From Temnothorax longispinosus (Eukaryota; Arthropoda; Insecta; Hymenoptera; Formicidae), in contig NW_027270286.1 of the NCBI RefSeq assembly GCF_030848805.1, forward strand, positions 1-64,000: a DNA stretch of 64,000 nucleotides, given 5' to 3'. Every line of letters starts with the position of its first letter. Within the stretch, counting starts at the first letter, position 1. The position numbers were made by a program, and so were the translations under genes. Under the pieces are notes generated by a model. That model made no database searches and was not told the origin of the DNA. It worked only from the letters and a program-made list of their open reading frames with translations. This document shows positions 9,140 to 17,888 of this stretch, piece after piece.

Positions 9140-10749
9140 ATTACAAAATAATATACATAAATGATATAATCACATTAGGTATTAGGTACATACATACTAC
9201 ATAATTAGGATCTATCCGGACAAACTTGTATAGCTGTATAACCATAACCATATTAACATTAACCATATGTGTAAAGAAAATTATCTTGAAAATGCGCGTA
9301 TACATGTATACAATGCGATTGAATAATTTTCTTTATGTGTATGGTTATGCTGCAGCTATGCAAATTTATCTGGATTGGCTCTTGAACCTGGATAGCACAA
9401 GACAACCCAAAATCATCCAGAATGTTCTGGAGCATGCTTTAAAACATCTTAGTCAAATGTCAGATCTTATATTTAAGATTGTCTTAAGTTCATCTTCAGA
9501 TTTGCCGCAGCCAATAAAAACGATCCACACTATCCACAGTATCTGAAGATGAACTTAAGACGATCTGAAATATAAGATTAGACTGTGAAAGTGTGAACTG
9601 TGAAGTGTGAATACCGTTCTATAAAAATCGACCCTTGAGTACATGCAGGACATTGCAGGATGATCACAGGACATTTTGTGTTGCTTGCAGTTAAAGGTTA
9701 AAAGTAAAAGGTAAAAAGTGTTGCTTATTAATAGAAAAATTTTCTATTGCTTGCTTACTTGTATTTCCCTATATATTCTTCTGCAAATAAAGTTTAGAAA
9801 CTAGAAATAGATATAGTATAGGATAATAGGATATCAAAGGATTTATATTTCAATCACACATTTATCTCTAATGTACTTTCTTGATTCTTAATCTCCTTAT
9901 CTGTGACCTTCAAATAAACAAAAGTCAGAAGTCAGAACTCAGAACAGAATCAGATAGTCAATAGTCATATTCAGTATTAAATGTGCATTGTAGAAATGTA
10001 GAACACTGTTCTGAAAGTTTTTAGTTACAGATTCCCAGTATTCTCATATAAGATATAAAATATTTAATATAAGAATGTTTTGATAATATATCATGCACAT
10101 GCATCTGATACCAGATTCTCAAGCAAACAAAGTAATATTGCAAATAATTAAAGTTGAATTTTATTGTAGATAATGTAGATATTAATACATTGTTAAAATT
10201 AGAAGGAAACTAAGGTACTCTTTCTTAAATTATTGTGAAAATTAAATTACCTTATGCAAATATGCAGTTTTTTTTTTGAGGTTAGTTCCCTCGGATGAGA
10301 GAAAATTAGTGCCTTCAGCTCCGCCCCGGAGCTATATAACACAGCGTTGCTTAACCTCTATCAAATATGCACTATGCAGTAAGCAGTAAGTAATAAGTAT
10401 GCACTATGGCCACTATGCAAGTTAAGTCGAAGCTGTCGAAGTCGGTTTTCGATATTTCAATGAAGTTTGTCACAGTACTCTGGCTAGTGGCTGGGCCTCG
10501 GTAGACCTGCGCAATAACGTCGCGCAATATCCAATGAACGTACAGCTTTTCCGCTCATCGTTGTTTTAAAGTTTCTAGTAAAAGCTGTTCAAAGAATAAC
10601 AATAAACATATCAATAGATCGAAAATCGATTCTCTATTAAAAGAATCGATTCATGCTAAAATCGAAAAGAAAAGAATCAATTTAAAAAACACGATTTTGG
10701 GAGGAAAAAGATCGATTTCCTGAAAATCGAATCGAGATCGCCCATCACG
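9140..10749 (-). other. hAT-1 5' region, no coding sequence seen
   Basis: AT-rich non-coding sequence between the BED exon and the right end of hAT-1. It contains an imperfect inverted repeat of about 40 bp (9461-9502 with 9540-9582; CTTAAGTTCATCTTCAGAT and its complement). AATCGATT-type subterminal repeats lie near 10610-10735. I find no credible gene here. Confidence 0.6.
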
Positions 10750-10757
10750 AGTTCGGA

Positions 10758-11178
10758 GTAGGCTATCTGGCACTGCGGTGCCTGCTAGTCCTTTTAGGTG
10801 GCGCAAGAATTGCGATGGCTTCCTGTCGCCGAGCTCTTCGCGCTCTAGTAGTTGTCTCGTTCGTTGCTCCTGGGATGTAGATAGGCGCTGTATGAGCGTC
10901 TTCTTCAGCGTCTTGTATCTATGTTCCGCTGGTGGAGACGTGACGATGTCTTTTATTTCCTTGGCATATCTGGTATCTATCTGCGATAGCGCGTAGGCGT
11001 ACCGCGTTGTGTCCTGCGTGATTCCGCATATGATAAATTGGCTCTCCAGTTGTGCGAACCACAGCTCCGGCTCTTCTGGCCAGAATGGTGGCATTCTTAA
11101 TCCTACGCGGTTTATCTGGAGCTCCTCCTTGACTTGGTGGGTTCTGTCCCCTTCCGTTTGCTCCTTTGGTGTCGCCAT
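10758..11178 (-). pseudogene. Ty3/Gypsy gag, N-terminal half (split by hAT-1)
   Basis: This is the N-terminal half of the gag of the leftmost Gypsy element, from the ATG at 11178. It has MPPFWPEEPELWFAQLESQF and IKDIVTSPPAEHRYKTLKK, which are characteristic of insect Gypsy capsid proteins. LREREELGD-like and PSQFLRHLKGLAG segments follow, ending with DSLLRT where hAT-1 begins. Read-through past 10758 is hAT DNA. Upstream (11193-11206) lies a candidate primer site, TGGTGACCCCGACG, on the minus strand. Confidence 0.88.
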
Positions 11179-11192
11179 CTTGTTGTTCTTTC

Positions 11193-11206
11193 GTCGGGGT
11201 CACCAG
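11193..11206 (-). promoter_or_regulatory. Candidate primer-binding site of Gypsy-1
   Basis: TGGTGACCCCGACG lies on the minus strand, between the likely LTR end (...GCAACCGCCATAAC) and the gag ATG 15 bp further on. Position and a TGG start fit a primer site. I did not identify the matching tRNA. Confidence 0.4.
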
Positions 11207-11400
11207 TTATGGCGGTTGCGCCGCCAGATTCGGGGCGCTTGCAGCCGCCACAAAAATTATGCTCATTCGACGAGTTTTGACACGAACGTGATTGGCTCTT
11301 ACTTTTAGAACCAACCAATCAACGCAGAGTGTTGATAAGACGAACTCAACAATTGTGTCTGTTGAACGCGGCCATTGATATTCGAGGTGCAGCGCGCATT
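11207..11400 (-). repeat. Probable 5' LTR remnant of Gypsy-1
   Basis: Sequence directly upstream of the candidate primer site on the minus strand, where a 5' LTR must lie. The outer boundary cannot be placed because the hAT-2 element begins somewhere between about 11400 and 11520. No second LTR is in the window to compare with. Confidence 0.35.
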
Positions 11401-11524
11401 CTAAATAATTACCCAAAATAAAAAAGTAAACAGAAATTGCGCATGTACTATTATTACGTTTATTAATATACAAAACTATTGTTTTTATTAACATAAAGAA
11501 CAATTAATTATAGAAAAACATAAT

Positions 11525-13457
11525 TTATTCGTTATCAAACAAAGGAAAGTTTTGTTTTAAGAATAGTAATGTATTTAAGTTCTTGTCCTTTAGCCTATTC
11601 CTCTTATTGGTCATAATATCGCCTGCTTTAGAGAAAATGCGTTCTGACGGAACCGAAGTTGCCGGAATGCATAAATATTTGTCGGCCATTTCTCGAAGCA
11701 TACTATTAGATGTACTCCAATAATCTAAGGAACATGCTTTCCTTTCAATTACAGGTTTCTCAATATACTGACGAATGTCAATGATGGCATCACTCATTGG
11801 AGTTGCGATCGGTCACTGGTTATTTGGCAAAAAAAGTAAATCTTCTGCTGAAGAATTTCCTTCAGTACAAGCTTGCGGTGCTGACGGCATCACGTTAACA
11901 GAGCTGCTAGAGGCGCCAGAGCTGGTGGTTGCTTGAGCTTGATGAGTAGAGGCAATAAAACATGTATACTCTCTTTGCAAAAGTTGAATCGCGTTGTCAG
12001 TTTCTTCAGAAGTTCTAAAACAATTTTTTTTTAATTTTGGATCCAAAACTGTCGCAAGTATGACTGTCGACCTTGCATTATACGATTTAAGCCTCTTATT
12101 TACCGAGTTTTTTAATGTATTTAGAACGTCTAGTGCTTCAAAAGTTTTTAATTTGTTTTCAAAACTTATTAATTTTGCTGAAATACCTCTTGAAAGAGGT
12201 ATTATTAAAGAGGAAGTTACGTAGTTCTCTCCTGAAATTGTCGTTGTTGCTACTTCAAAAGGCTCCAAAAGCTGCAATATTTCGTCAATTGCTTCGAAAT
12301 CTTCGGCTGTAAGTGGCGTTGGAGCCCGTGCACACTCGTTTATGGCGATTGCCAGCTCAGGACGTACCTCAGAAATTCTTCTTAGCATATAATAAAAACT
12401 GTTCCAACGAGTTTCCACTTCTTGCAATAGTTTTAACTCCGGTTTGTTATTTCTTCGCTGAATAGTACGCAATGTATCGCTTGCCAACGTACTGCTACGA
12501 AAGAACCTTACAATGGCCTTACATTTAGACAAAATTCCGGCAAACGAATCTATTTTGAAACAGTCTTGCACTGTCAAGTTGAGACTATGAGCGTAACAAG
12601 GCAAATGTCGGATTTTTAAGATATCGGCACATTTTATCATAGATGCAGCATTGTCTGTAACCATAGCTACAGTCTTATGACGAATATTATATTCCAACAA
12701 TATTTCATCAATAGCCTGAAACAAGACAATAAAAAAATGAACATGTAAATAAAACCCTGATCAGTATCAGTAATAAGTAAAGCAACTAAACAAATAACAT
12801 AAATCAAGTTTAAGTTACTTGTGCCATAGACTCAGCCGTATGATGTTCTTCAATTTTGGTTACTTTTAGTAGTGGTGATTTCAATTTTGCATTTTGGATA
12901 AAGTGGCAGGTCACTGCTAAAATACCCTCGTTCGAAGAACTTGTCCACATGTCCGTTGTTATAGCAAAATGCTTGCATTGTGAAATTACCATTGTCAACT
13001 TGTTTTTTATTTCATTGTAGTACGTTGGTACATTAGTATTTTTGAGCGTGTGTCTGCTGGGCAATTCATACCTGTTGTCAAGAGCATTAATAAATTTCTT
13101 GAAACCTTTATGTTCAGAAGTTCTAAAAGGCAACATGTCTGTAGCGATCATCTCGACGTATAATTTATCAAGTTGTTTTTTTGTTTTGGAATTTTTATCG
13201 TACACTTTATCCCTGTTTATATAATTTTTAATAGACTATGTCTAGATTTTTTTATCGGAACCTCTTCTTGTATATTTTCATCTGATGATTCGTTCTCAAC
13301 TCTAATAATCAATTTTTCGGGATGTTTTCGCTTTAAATGATCGTTCAGGTTAGTGGTATTTCCAGAGTTGCAATATTCTTGCATGCATATTTGACATTTC
13401 ACAAATTTACTACTTGCACCATCCTCAGTCTCTACTGGTTTGAAAAACTTCCACACT
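11525..13457 (-). pseudogene. hAT-2 transposase (BED finger, RNase H-like core, hATC), broken
   Basis: This is a second, different hAT transposase gene. The 5' part (13226-13457) holds a BED finger: SLVWKFFKPVETEDGA, CQICMQEY (CxxC), HLKRKH. The next part (12819-13216) has MIATDMLPFRTSEHKGF and the first Asp in FAITTDMWTSSSNEG. An intron at 12716-12818 (donor GTAACT, acceptor TTTCAG, phase 0) follows. Exon 11525-12715 holds AMVTDNAASMIKCADIL, the ETRWNSFYYML Trp, and the hATC block PATSVPSERIFSKAGDI. Two lesions are visible: a one-base change in an A-run near 13225 shifts frame, and an in-frame TGA lies at 11813-11815. I could not place its terminal repeats. Confidence 0.85.
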
Positions 13458-13806
13458 AATGATTTTTTATATATATATGTAATATAATGTATGTATGTAT
13501 GTATGTATATATATATATATCTATGTATGTAGTATAACGACGTGGTCCCGGAGGGAACAGTGCGTTTTCCGAGGCCCCCTCCCAGAGTGCTGTGACGACA
13601 CCCCCCCCCCGGGGTGGCGCCACGAAGCATGAAAGTCACAATAGTCCTCGAGTAAATATCGTATTATATATGAGAAGGGATATTAATAGAGATATCGCAC
13701 ATGTATTTAGTATTTAATATTTTTTATTATATACTTTATATGTATAACATATTTCAAACACTTTACATGTATTATTTTTATATTAAAAATAAAATACAGT
13801 TTGCAC
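13458..13806. other. AT-rich spacer with TATG/TA microsatellite and C/G runs
   Basis: TATGTATG and TATATA runs (13470-13530) are followed by a GC-rich patch with C10 (13600-13610) and CTCGAGGAC. An AT-rich 3' flank of the integrase gene then follows. No gene is seen. The boundary between hAT-2 and the Polinton module must lie here but is not visible. Confidence 0.5.
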
Positions 13807-13809
13807 GAA

Positions 13810-14769
13810 TTAAATCACATTGTCCTTGTGTATCCATGAGTTGTGTGATCCATCGAATCCCAGCCATTTCACGTAAACCTCGTCGCCCCTCCTGCGCAGT
13901 ACTTTCTCCACGAGATACACGTCAGGATAAGTCGCGCGATGCAACTCGTACTCGTAGAACGCTCCAGCGACGGATTTTCCACGATAGTCCTCGAGTAGGT
14001 AGGTTACGACGGGATTGGTATGCTGCACTTTAACGATCTTAAACACCTCGGTGGTCCAATTCGGCGTGTAACCCTTCTCGAAAATTGTCTTGTATTTGCT
14101 GACGCGTACCGAGTCGCCCGTTTTAAACTTTGCCGGACCCGCGATCTTTATCGCGCTGTACACCGTAGCCAAGAGTCTTTCGGCAATCGCGGGGGTAACG
14201 TCGACAGGTCGCATGCCGATCGTTCGATGCTTGCGCGCGTTGTAATCCGACACGAGTCGCGATAACGCGTCGACCCACTTGTAAGTTCCATTGAGCGTAA
14301 ACATCTTCCACATGTTGTTTTTTAACGTGCGATTGAATCGCTCGACGACCGACGCCTTCATCACCGAATACGTGGAATAATGATTGATACCGTGTTTTCT
14401 CACGAGACGTTGCACGTCGGTGTTGTAAAATTCCTTCCCCATGTCGGTTTGTAGATTACTAGGGCATCTCCCGCTATCTCGAATTATCTCAGCGATAGCG
14501 TCAGCTGTCTCGCTGCCACCTTTACCCTTGAGCGGCACGGCCCACGCGTACTTGCTCAACACATCGATGACGGTGAGTATGTAGTGGTAGCCTCCGTTGA
14601 AACGCGAGTACGGACGCATCTCGACGATATCAGCTTGCCACAGGTCGTCATACCCTCGCACTATGACGTGTCTGCGGGAAAAATTTTTTCTCGCCGGTGC
14701 GTGCAATTCGTCCACCAACCGTCGCTTTTCGATATTTTTATCCACATCTGTTGATTTTAACGGTCTCAT
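13810..14769 (-). CDS. Polinton integrase (retrovirus-like, chromodomain), intact
   Basis: This rve-type DDE integrase inserts the element DNA into the host genome. It is 319 aa with no interruption. It opens with RRLVDELHAPARKNFSRRHV. The catalytic residues are visible: Asp in DDLWQADIVEM, Asp in LQTDMGKEFYN, and Glu in VVERFNRTLKNNMW. A basic KFKTGDSVRVSKYKTIF SH3-like segment follows. A C-terminal chromodomain (DVYLVEKVLRRRGDEVYVKWLGF) may target histone marks. Related but broken copies occupy the centre of the palindrome (38898-39852, 40100-41054). The start could be either the first ATG at 14769 or one slightly inside. Confidence 0.92.
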   Translation of the reverse strand: MRPLKSTDVDKNIEKRRLVDELHAPARKNFSRRHVIVRGYDDLWQADIVEMRPYSRFNGGYHYILTVIDVLSKYAWAVPLKGKGGSETADAIAEIIRDSGRCPSNLQTDMGKEFYNTDVQRLVRKHGINHYSTYSVMKASVVERFNRTLKNNMWKMFTLNGTYKWVDALSRLVSDYNARKHRTIGMRPVDVTPAIAERLLATVYSAIKIAGPAKFKTGDSVRVSKYKTIFEKGYTPNWTTEVFKIVKVQHTNPVVTYLLEDYRGKSVAGAFYEYELHRATYPDVYLVEKVLRRRGDEVYVKWLGFDGSHNSWIHKDNVI

Positions 14770-14938
14770 GTTCGGTTAGCGTTTCGTTGGCTGTCGGTCG
14801 TCGTTCTTCGGCTGTACGTAACCGTTTCTGTTTATGTTTCTGCGTCGTTCATCGCTGTTTCTGAACCGCTTAGAAACCATATCGAGCCGTTCTCGAACCG
14901 TTTGTTGTCGTTCGTCGTTGTCAGTTAACTGCTTCTTG

Positions 14939-15214
14939 TCACTCATCGTCGTCGTCGTCGTCGACGTTCTTTAGCCGTTTGTAGCCTTTCCTGTCTCCGC
15001 GTAGTTCACAGCTGTTTCTAAACCGCTCGTAATCGTTTCTAACCTGTTTTTGAACCGTTTGACAACCGTTCAACAACCGTTCTTGAACCGCTCGACAGCC
15101 GTCCGACAACTGTTCTCGAATCGTTCGTTGCTGTTCGTCACCGTTGTTAATTAACCGTTGCCACTCTTCACTCGTCGCCGTTTGATAGTCGTTTCTGCTG
15201 AACCGTTTCTTCAT
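14939..15214 (-). CDS. Small coiled-coil protein with acidic tail (unknown)
   Basis: This is a 91-aa ORF of unknown function in the minus-strand gene group of the Polinton. It is rich in N, Q, R and E with a quasi-repeat (LSDGCRAVQERLLNGCQTVQ) encoded by short CAACCGTTC-like DNA repeats. It ends in an Asp run (VDDDDDDE). It overlaps the next gene's stop by 4 bp. It could be a real minor protein or an ORF created by the repeats. The 14780-14938 stretch upstream of integrase holds the same type of repeat and no gene. Confidence 0.4.
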   Translation of the reverse strand: MKKRFSRNDYQTATSEEWQRLINNGDEQQRTIREQLSDGCRAVQERLLNGCQTVQKQVRNDYERFRNSCELRGDRKGYKRLKNVDDDDDDE

Positions 15215-15573
15215 CCTTCATTAGCCGTTTCCAATCTACCGATATTTGCACGTCGAAGCTCGTTCACCGCAGCCTGTAACGCTCGCACGTCCTTCTCGAA
15301 CGCGGTAAGCTTCTCGTCTGACTCTTTCCATTGATCTGTCAGACTTTTAAAGCACTGATCAACGTATATTTTGTTAACAGCGTCACCGTCAGTCTCAGGT
15401 TGCGCTACGCGACGAATCTTGCGCGATCTTGCATCAAAGTCTGTGACGGCGCGACACAGAGCGTTGTCGCGCACGAAATTTCTCACTAATCCGCTCCACC
15501 GATAATGATAGGAAATGGTATTCGTCGCGTCTTCGCGCGAACAATCCAAATTTATTGATCGGCATTTCGACAC
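15211..15573 (-). CDS. Putative fibre-like/coiled-coil protein of Polinton
   Basis: A 120-aa ORF. The middle contains QPETDGDAVNKIYVDQCF, resembling the DAVNKxYVD signature common in trimeric phage and virus fibre or tail proteins. A helical heptad-like region (LTAFEKDVRALQAAVNELR) suitable for a coiled coil follows. This could be an attachment or vertex fibre of the virion, but that is inference from a short motif. No signal peptide or membrane segment is present. It lies between the large unknown protein and the 91-aa ORF, all on the same strand. Confidence 0.5.
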   Translation of the reverse strand: MSKCRSINLDCSREDATNTISYHYRWSGLVRNFVRDNALCRAVTDFDARSRKIRRVAQPETDGDAVNKIYVDQCFKSLTDQWKESDEKLTAFEKDVRALQAAVNELRRANIGRLETANEG

Positions 15574-15600
15574 CGATTAAACGGATCGCTGTCGCGCCGT

Positions 15601-16733
15601 TTAATTTATAATAAGCCCAGCCTCGCGAAGTTCCTCGATGATCGACGTGATCTCGTTGTTGTGGGCATTGTTGCCAGCTGACGCGAAGCGTCGAGCAATC
15701 GCAGACGATCCACCAGCTCGTTGGGGTCGTCCCAGTGCACGTAGTCGATCTTATTGTCGGTTAGCGTCATCGCGCGAGGCGCGAATAATCCCTTTCCGGA
15801 TTTTTTCTTCTTGGATTCGGTCGACATCAACGGTGCGATTACCTGTGTATACTTGTATCCCACGTTGCCCTTTCGTCGCTCGTGAGGATCGTGCTTATAT
15901 TTATGAGCACTTGTTGCCAACAGTATGCTCCTGTACTTTTGCCTATCGTCCTCCGTGTAGATATCGTAATCGGGTATTTTCTTGAAGATCAACTCGTAAA
16001 TACCGGGTGTGCCGGCGTATCGTACGCCGTCGATATAAATGTTATCCGCTTTATCCACATCAAAACGTTTATTACCGAGCATCAATTCATTCTTGCCGAG
16101 ATAAACGCCGTATGTGGTGTCTATCGTTGGATAGGCGCTCAAAGCAGACGCGATGTAAATTCGACTCAAGGGACCCAAATGATCTTTCAACGATTCTATA
16201 AACCATTCTCGACCCTTCGACGTTTGCAACTGCTTTTTAACGGTCGTCCCGATCGAGTCGTCCATGGTTTCGAAAACATCCACGATTTTGAGAAATTCGG
16301 GACTTGTACTTTGCACGGTTAGCGTCGGTGTAGAGGTTATCGGTGTAGAGATTATCGGTAGTACAATCGATTGATTAGATTTACGCGGTGTCGATGACAG
16401 ATCCGACCAGGAGTCTAATCGTTTCTTCTTTCTCTTCGGTGTAGCATCCACCTCCTCCTCGCGCTGTTGAACGGATAGCGGTTCGATTTTCACGTCAGCG
16501 TCGCTCTCCGTCGGTTCCTCTTTTTTCACCGCGATCAAGCTCGAGTTGTCGACGATCTTTTTCAACGGCTCGATGAGAGGTTTAAAGTGCGTGTCCAACT
16601 CAATGTCCTTCTCGATCTTACCGGTCTTCAAAGCGCGAAGTTTCTTGCGAATCGAATTACTCGTTTTCGCAATATCTTTCACGATCTTCTCGCGTTCGCG
16701 AATCGTCTCGCTCCCGTCGATCGCAGCCATCAT
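15601..16733 (-). pseudogene. Conserved Polinton protein of unknown function, frameshifted near its C-terminus
   Basis: A protein of about 375 aa. The chosen start is the double Met at 16733, because upstream reading crosses a G-run. The N-terminal part is helical and basic (REREKIVKDIAKTSNSIRKK). The middle is low-complexity, rich in S, T and P with a KRKKKRLDSW basic patch. The C-terminal part is ordered, with IYIDGVRYAGTPGIYELIFK, KYKHDPHERRKGNVGYKYTQ and DNKIDYVHWDDPNELVDRL. The last block is recurrent among insect Polinton proteins. A one-base shift near 15675 puts the final about 25 codons in another frame. It may be a structural or minor capsid protein, but no function is known. Confidence 0.65.
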
Positions 16734-16780
16734 GGGGGGGGGGGGGACAAAGCAGAGTGTCGATCTCTCTCTCCGTAACA

Positions 16781-17527
16781 CTAACGTTGTTTCACCTTCG
16801 ACGACGTATCGGCGACGACTGACCGCTTTTGCGGTATCGCGAACACGTTAAATCCTTTTCTGTATCGACCGTTTGAAAGTGCGCTGTCCTTGTCTATCAC
16901 TACGAATCCGTACTTGCATTGCCAACAATCGTGGCACAACGAGCAAAATTCATCGTACGATATGTCGGTATTTACGTGATCGTTGTACACGTGTTTCAAA
17001 TTAGTACCATCCTGTTTGAACAGGATCAGCAGATTCGCGTTGTCGCGTATCAGATGATTAGGTATTCTCGCGTACGTCTGACAGAGATAAAAACAGTCGA
17101 CGTTCGAGTGCCTGCCTATCGAGAAATACTCTCTCACAGTGTCTTGCTTATCGCACGCCACGTCGTCGAAGACGAATATTGAGTTCGGACACGCGTCGCT
17201 CGGTGGAATGACGTCACTGTTATTGGAGAAGGTGTAGTAGCCGATTTCGTCGATTGATGTCAATAAATTCTCCAGATATCGGTATTTCGGTTGTTGCAGC
17301 GATTTCGAGTACACGTACACGTTCTCGAAACGTACACCGTGCGGACTTTCCAGCAAACTTATCAGAACGTTGGTTTTACCGCAATTCGAGGGACCGCAAA
17401 TGATCGCACGTATAGTAGTCGGCAGCATCGTACCGTGTCTGCGCCTATCCGCGTTGCCTTCCATCGACCGTGATCTGTCGTCGCAATTCGTCACGCGAAT
17501 CGTCAACGGTTGTTGCACGAATCTCAT
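16781..17527 (-). CDS. Packaging ATPase (FtsK/HerA, A32-like) of Polinton
   Basis: This is the genome-packaging ATPase that would pump DNA into the procapsid. It is 248 aa and intact. Walker A is ICGPSNCGKTNVL near residue 45. Walker B is NSIFVFDDVACD. A sensor-like FYLCQTYARIPNHLIRDNANLL block follows, with a C-terminal Cys/His patch (FCSLCHDCWQCKYGFVVID). It starts 95 bp from the divergent plus-strand gene at 17622, so the two probably share a bidirectional promoter. The length fits the family. The start at 17527 is the first ATG of the frame. Confidence 0.9.
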   Translation of the reverse strand: MRFVQQPLTIRVTNCDDRSRSMEGNADRRRHGTMLPTTIRAIICGPSNCGKTNVLISLLESPHGVRFENVYVYSKSLQQPKYRYLENLLTSIDEIGYYTFSNNSDVIPPSDACPNSIFVFDDVACDKQDTVREYFSIGRHSNVDCFYLCQTYARIPNHLIRDNANLLILFKQDGTNLKHVYNDHVNTDISYDEFCSLCHDCWQCKYGFVVIDKDSALSNGRYRKGFNVFAIPQKRSVVADTSSKVKQR

Positions 17528-17621
17528 TTTTTTTCCTCACACTTTGTACGACTGAATCGAACTTTCTCGTTCAAACGTCTATTTACAGGTGCGCGGCACC
17601 GCGAATCGCTCAGTCGCAAAG
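17528..17621. promoter_or_regulatory. Divergent intergenic region between ATPase and capsid genes
   Basis: A 94-bp gap separates oppositely oriented genes that switch transcription direction in the Polinton. It is the natural place for a bidirectional promoter, but I recognise no specific element beyond an AT-rich TTTTTTTTCC run. Confidence 0.35.
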
Positions 17622-17888
17622 ATGTTCGTCCTGCTGTCGAGACCTTCGGACATTCGCGATATTAGTGCCGAACAGCTGCAATTCGTGCCGAAAGCCGTTC
17701 TATTGCAAGTGTGCGGTGATCACGTCCACTACGTGTGGGACAAGCTTCCGCAGTATATAAAGGTGGATTTGGAGGTTCAGACCTATCGTCGCTGTGACGA
17801 ACATTACAATCAACCGTGGCAGCGAACGCACATCGACGGTCCCGCGCCAATGATAAAGGATTGCGGCGAATGTCAACGAAAAAAATAA
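17622..17888 (+). CDS. Small conserved Polinton protein, unknown (88 aa)
   Basis: An unrecognised 88-aa protein starts at the ATG MFVLLSRPSDIRDIS (an upstream frame start at 17589 is also possible). It has AEQLQFVPKAVLLQVCGDHV and HYVWDKLPQYIKVDLE, and ends with CGECQRKK. Its end overlaps the start of the PLA2-like gene by 19 bp in another frame. It is the first gene of the plus-strand (capsid) group. No membrane segment is seen. Confidence 0.5.
   Translation: MFVLLSRPSDIRDISAEQLQFVPKAVLLQVCGDHVHYVWDKLPQYIKVDLEVQTYRRCDEHYNQPWQRTHIDGPAPMIKDCGECQRKK

Larger units (their letters stand above)
1674..10749 (-). mobile_element. hAT DNA transposon (hAT-1) inserted in the Gypsy gag, itself carrying an LTR retrotransposon
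   Basis: A 9.1 kb insertion is bounded by short inverted ends: CTAATGGGCGAT at 1674, and CGTGATGGGCGAT read inward from 10749. An 8-bp target duplication flanks it, TGTTCGGA (1666-1673) and AGTTCGGA (10750-10757) with one mismatch, as expected for hAT elements. It encodes a BED-finger hAT transposase on the minus strand. Both ends are rich in AATCGATT-type subterminal repeats, the kind of site hAT transposases bind. About 4.56 kb of the length is a later LTR retrotransposon (4229-8787). Without it the hAT would be about 4.5 kb. Confidence 0.88.

Noticed and set aside
13560..13640. Terminal inverted repeat of hAT-2 or Polinton 1
   Set aside because: GC-rich runs looked like a boundary, but no matching inverted partner or target duplication could be found.
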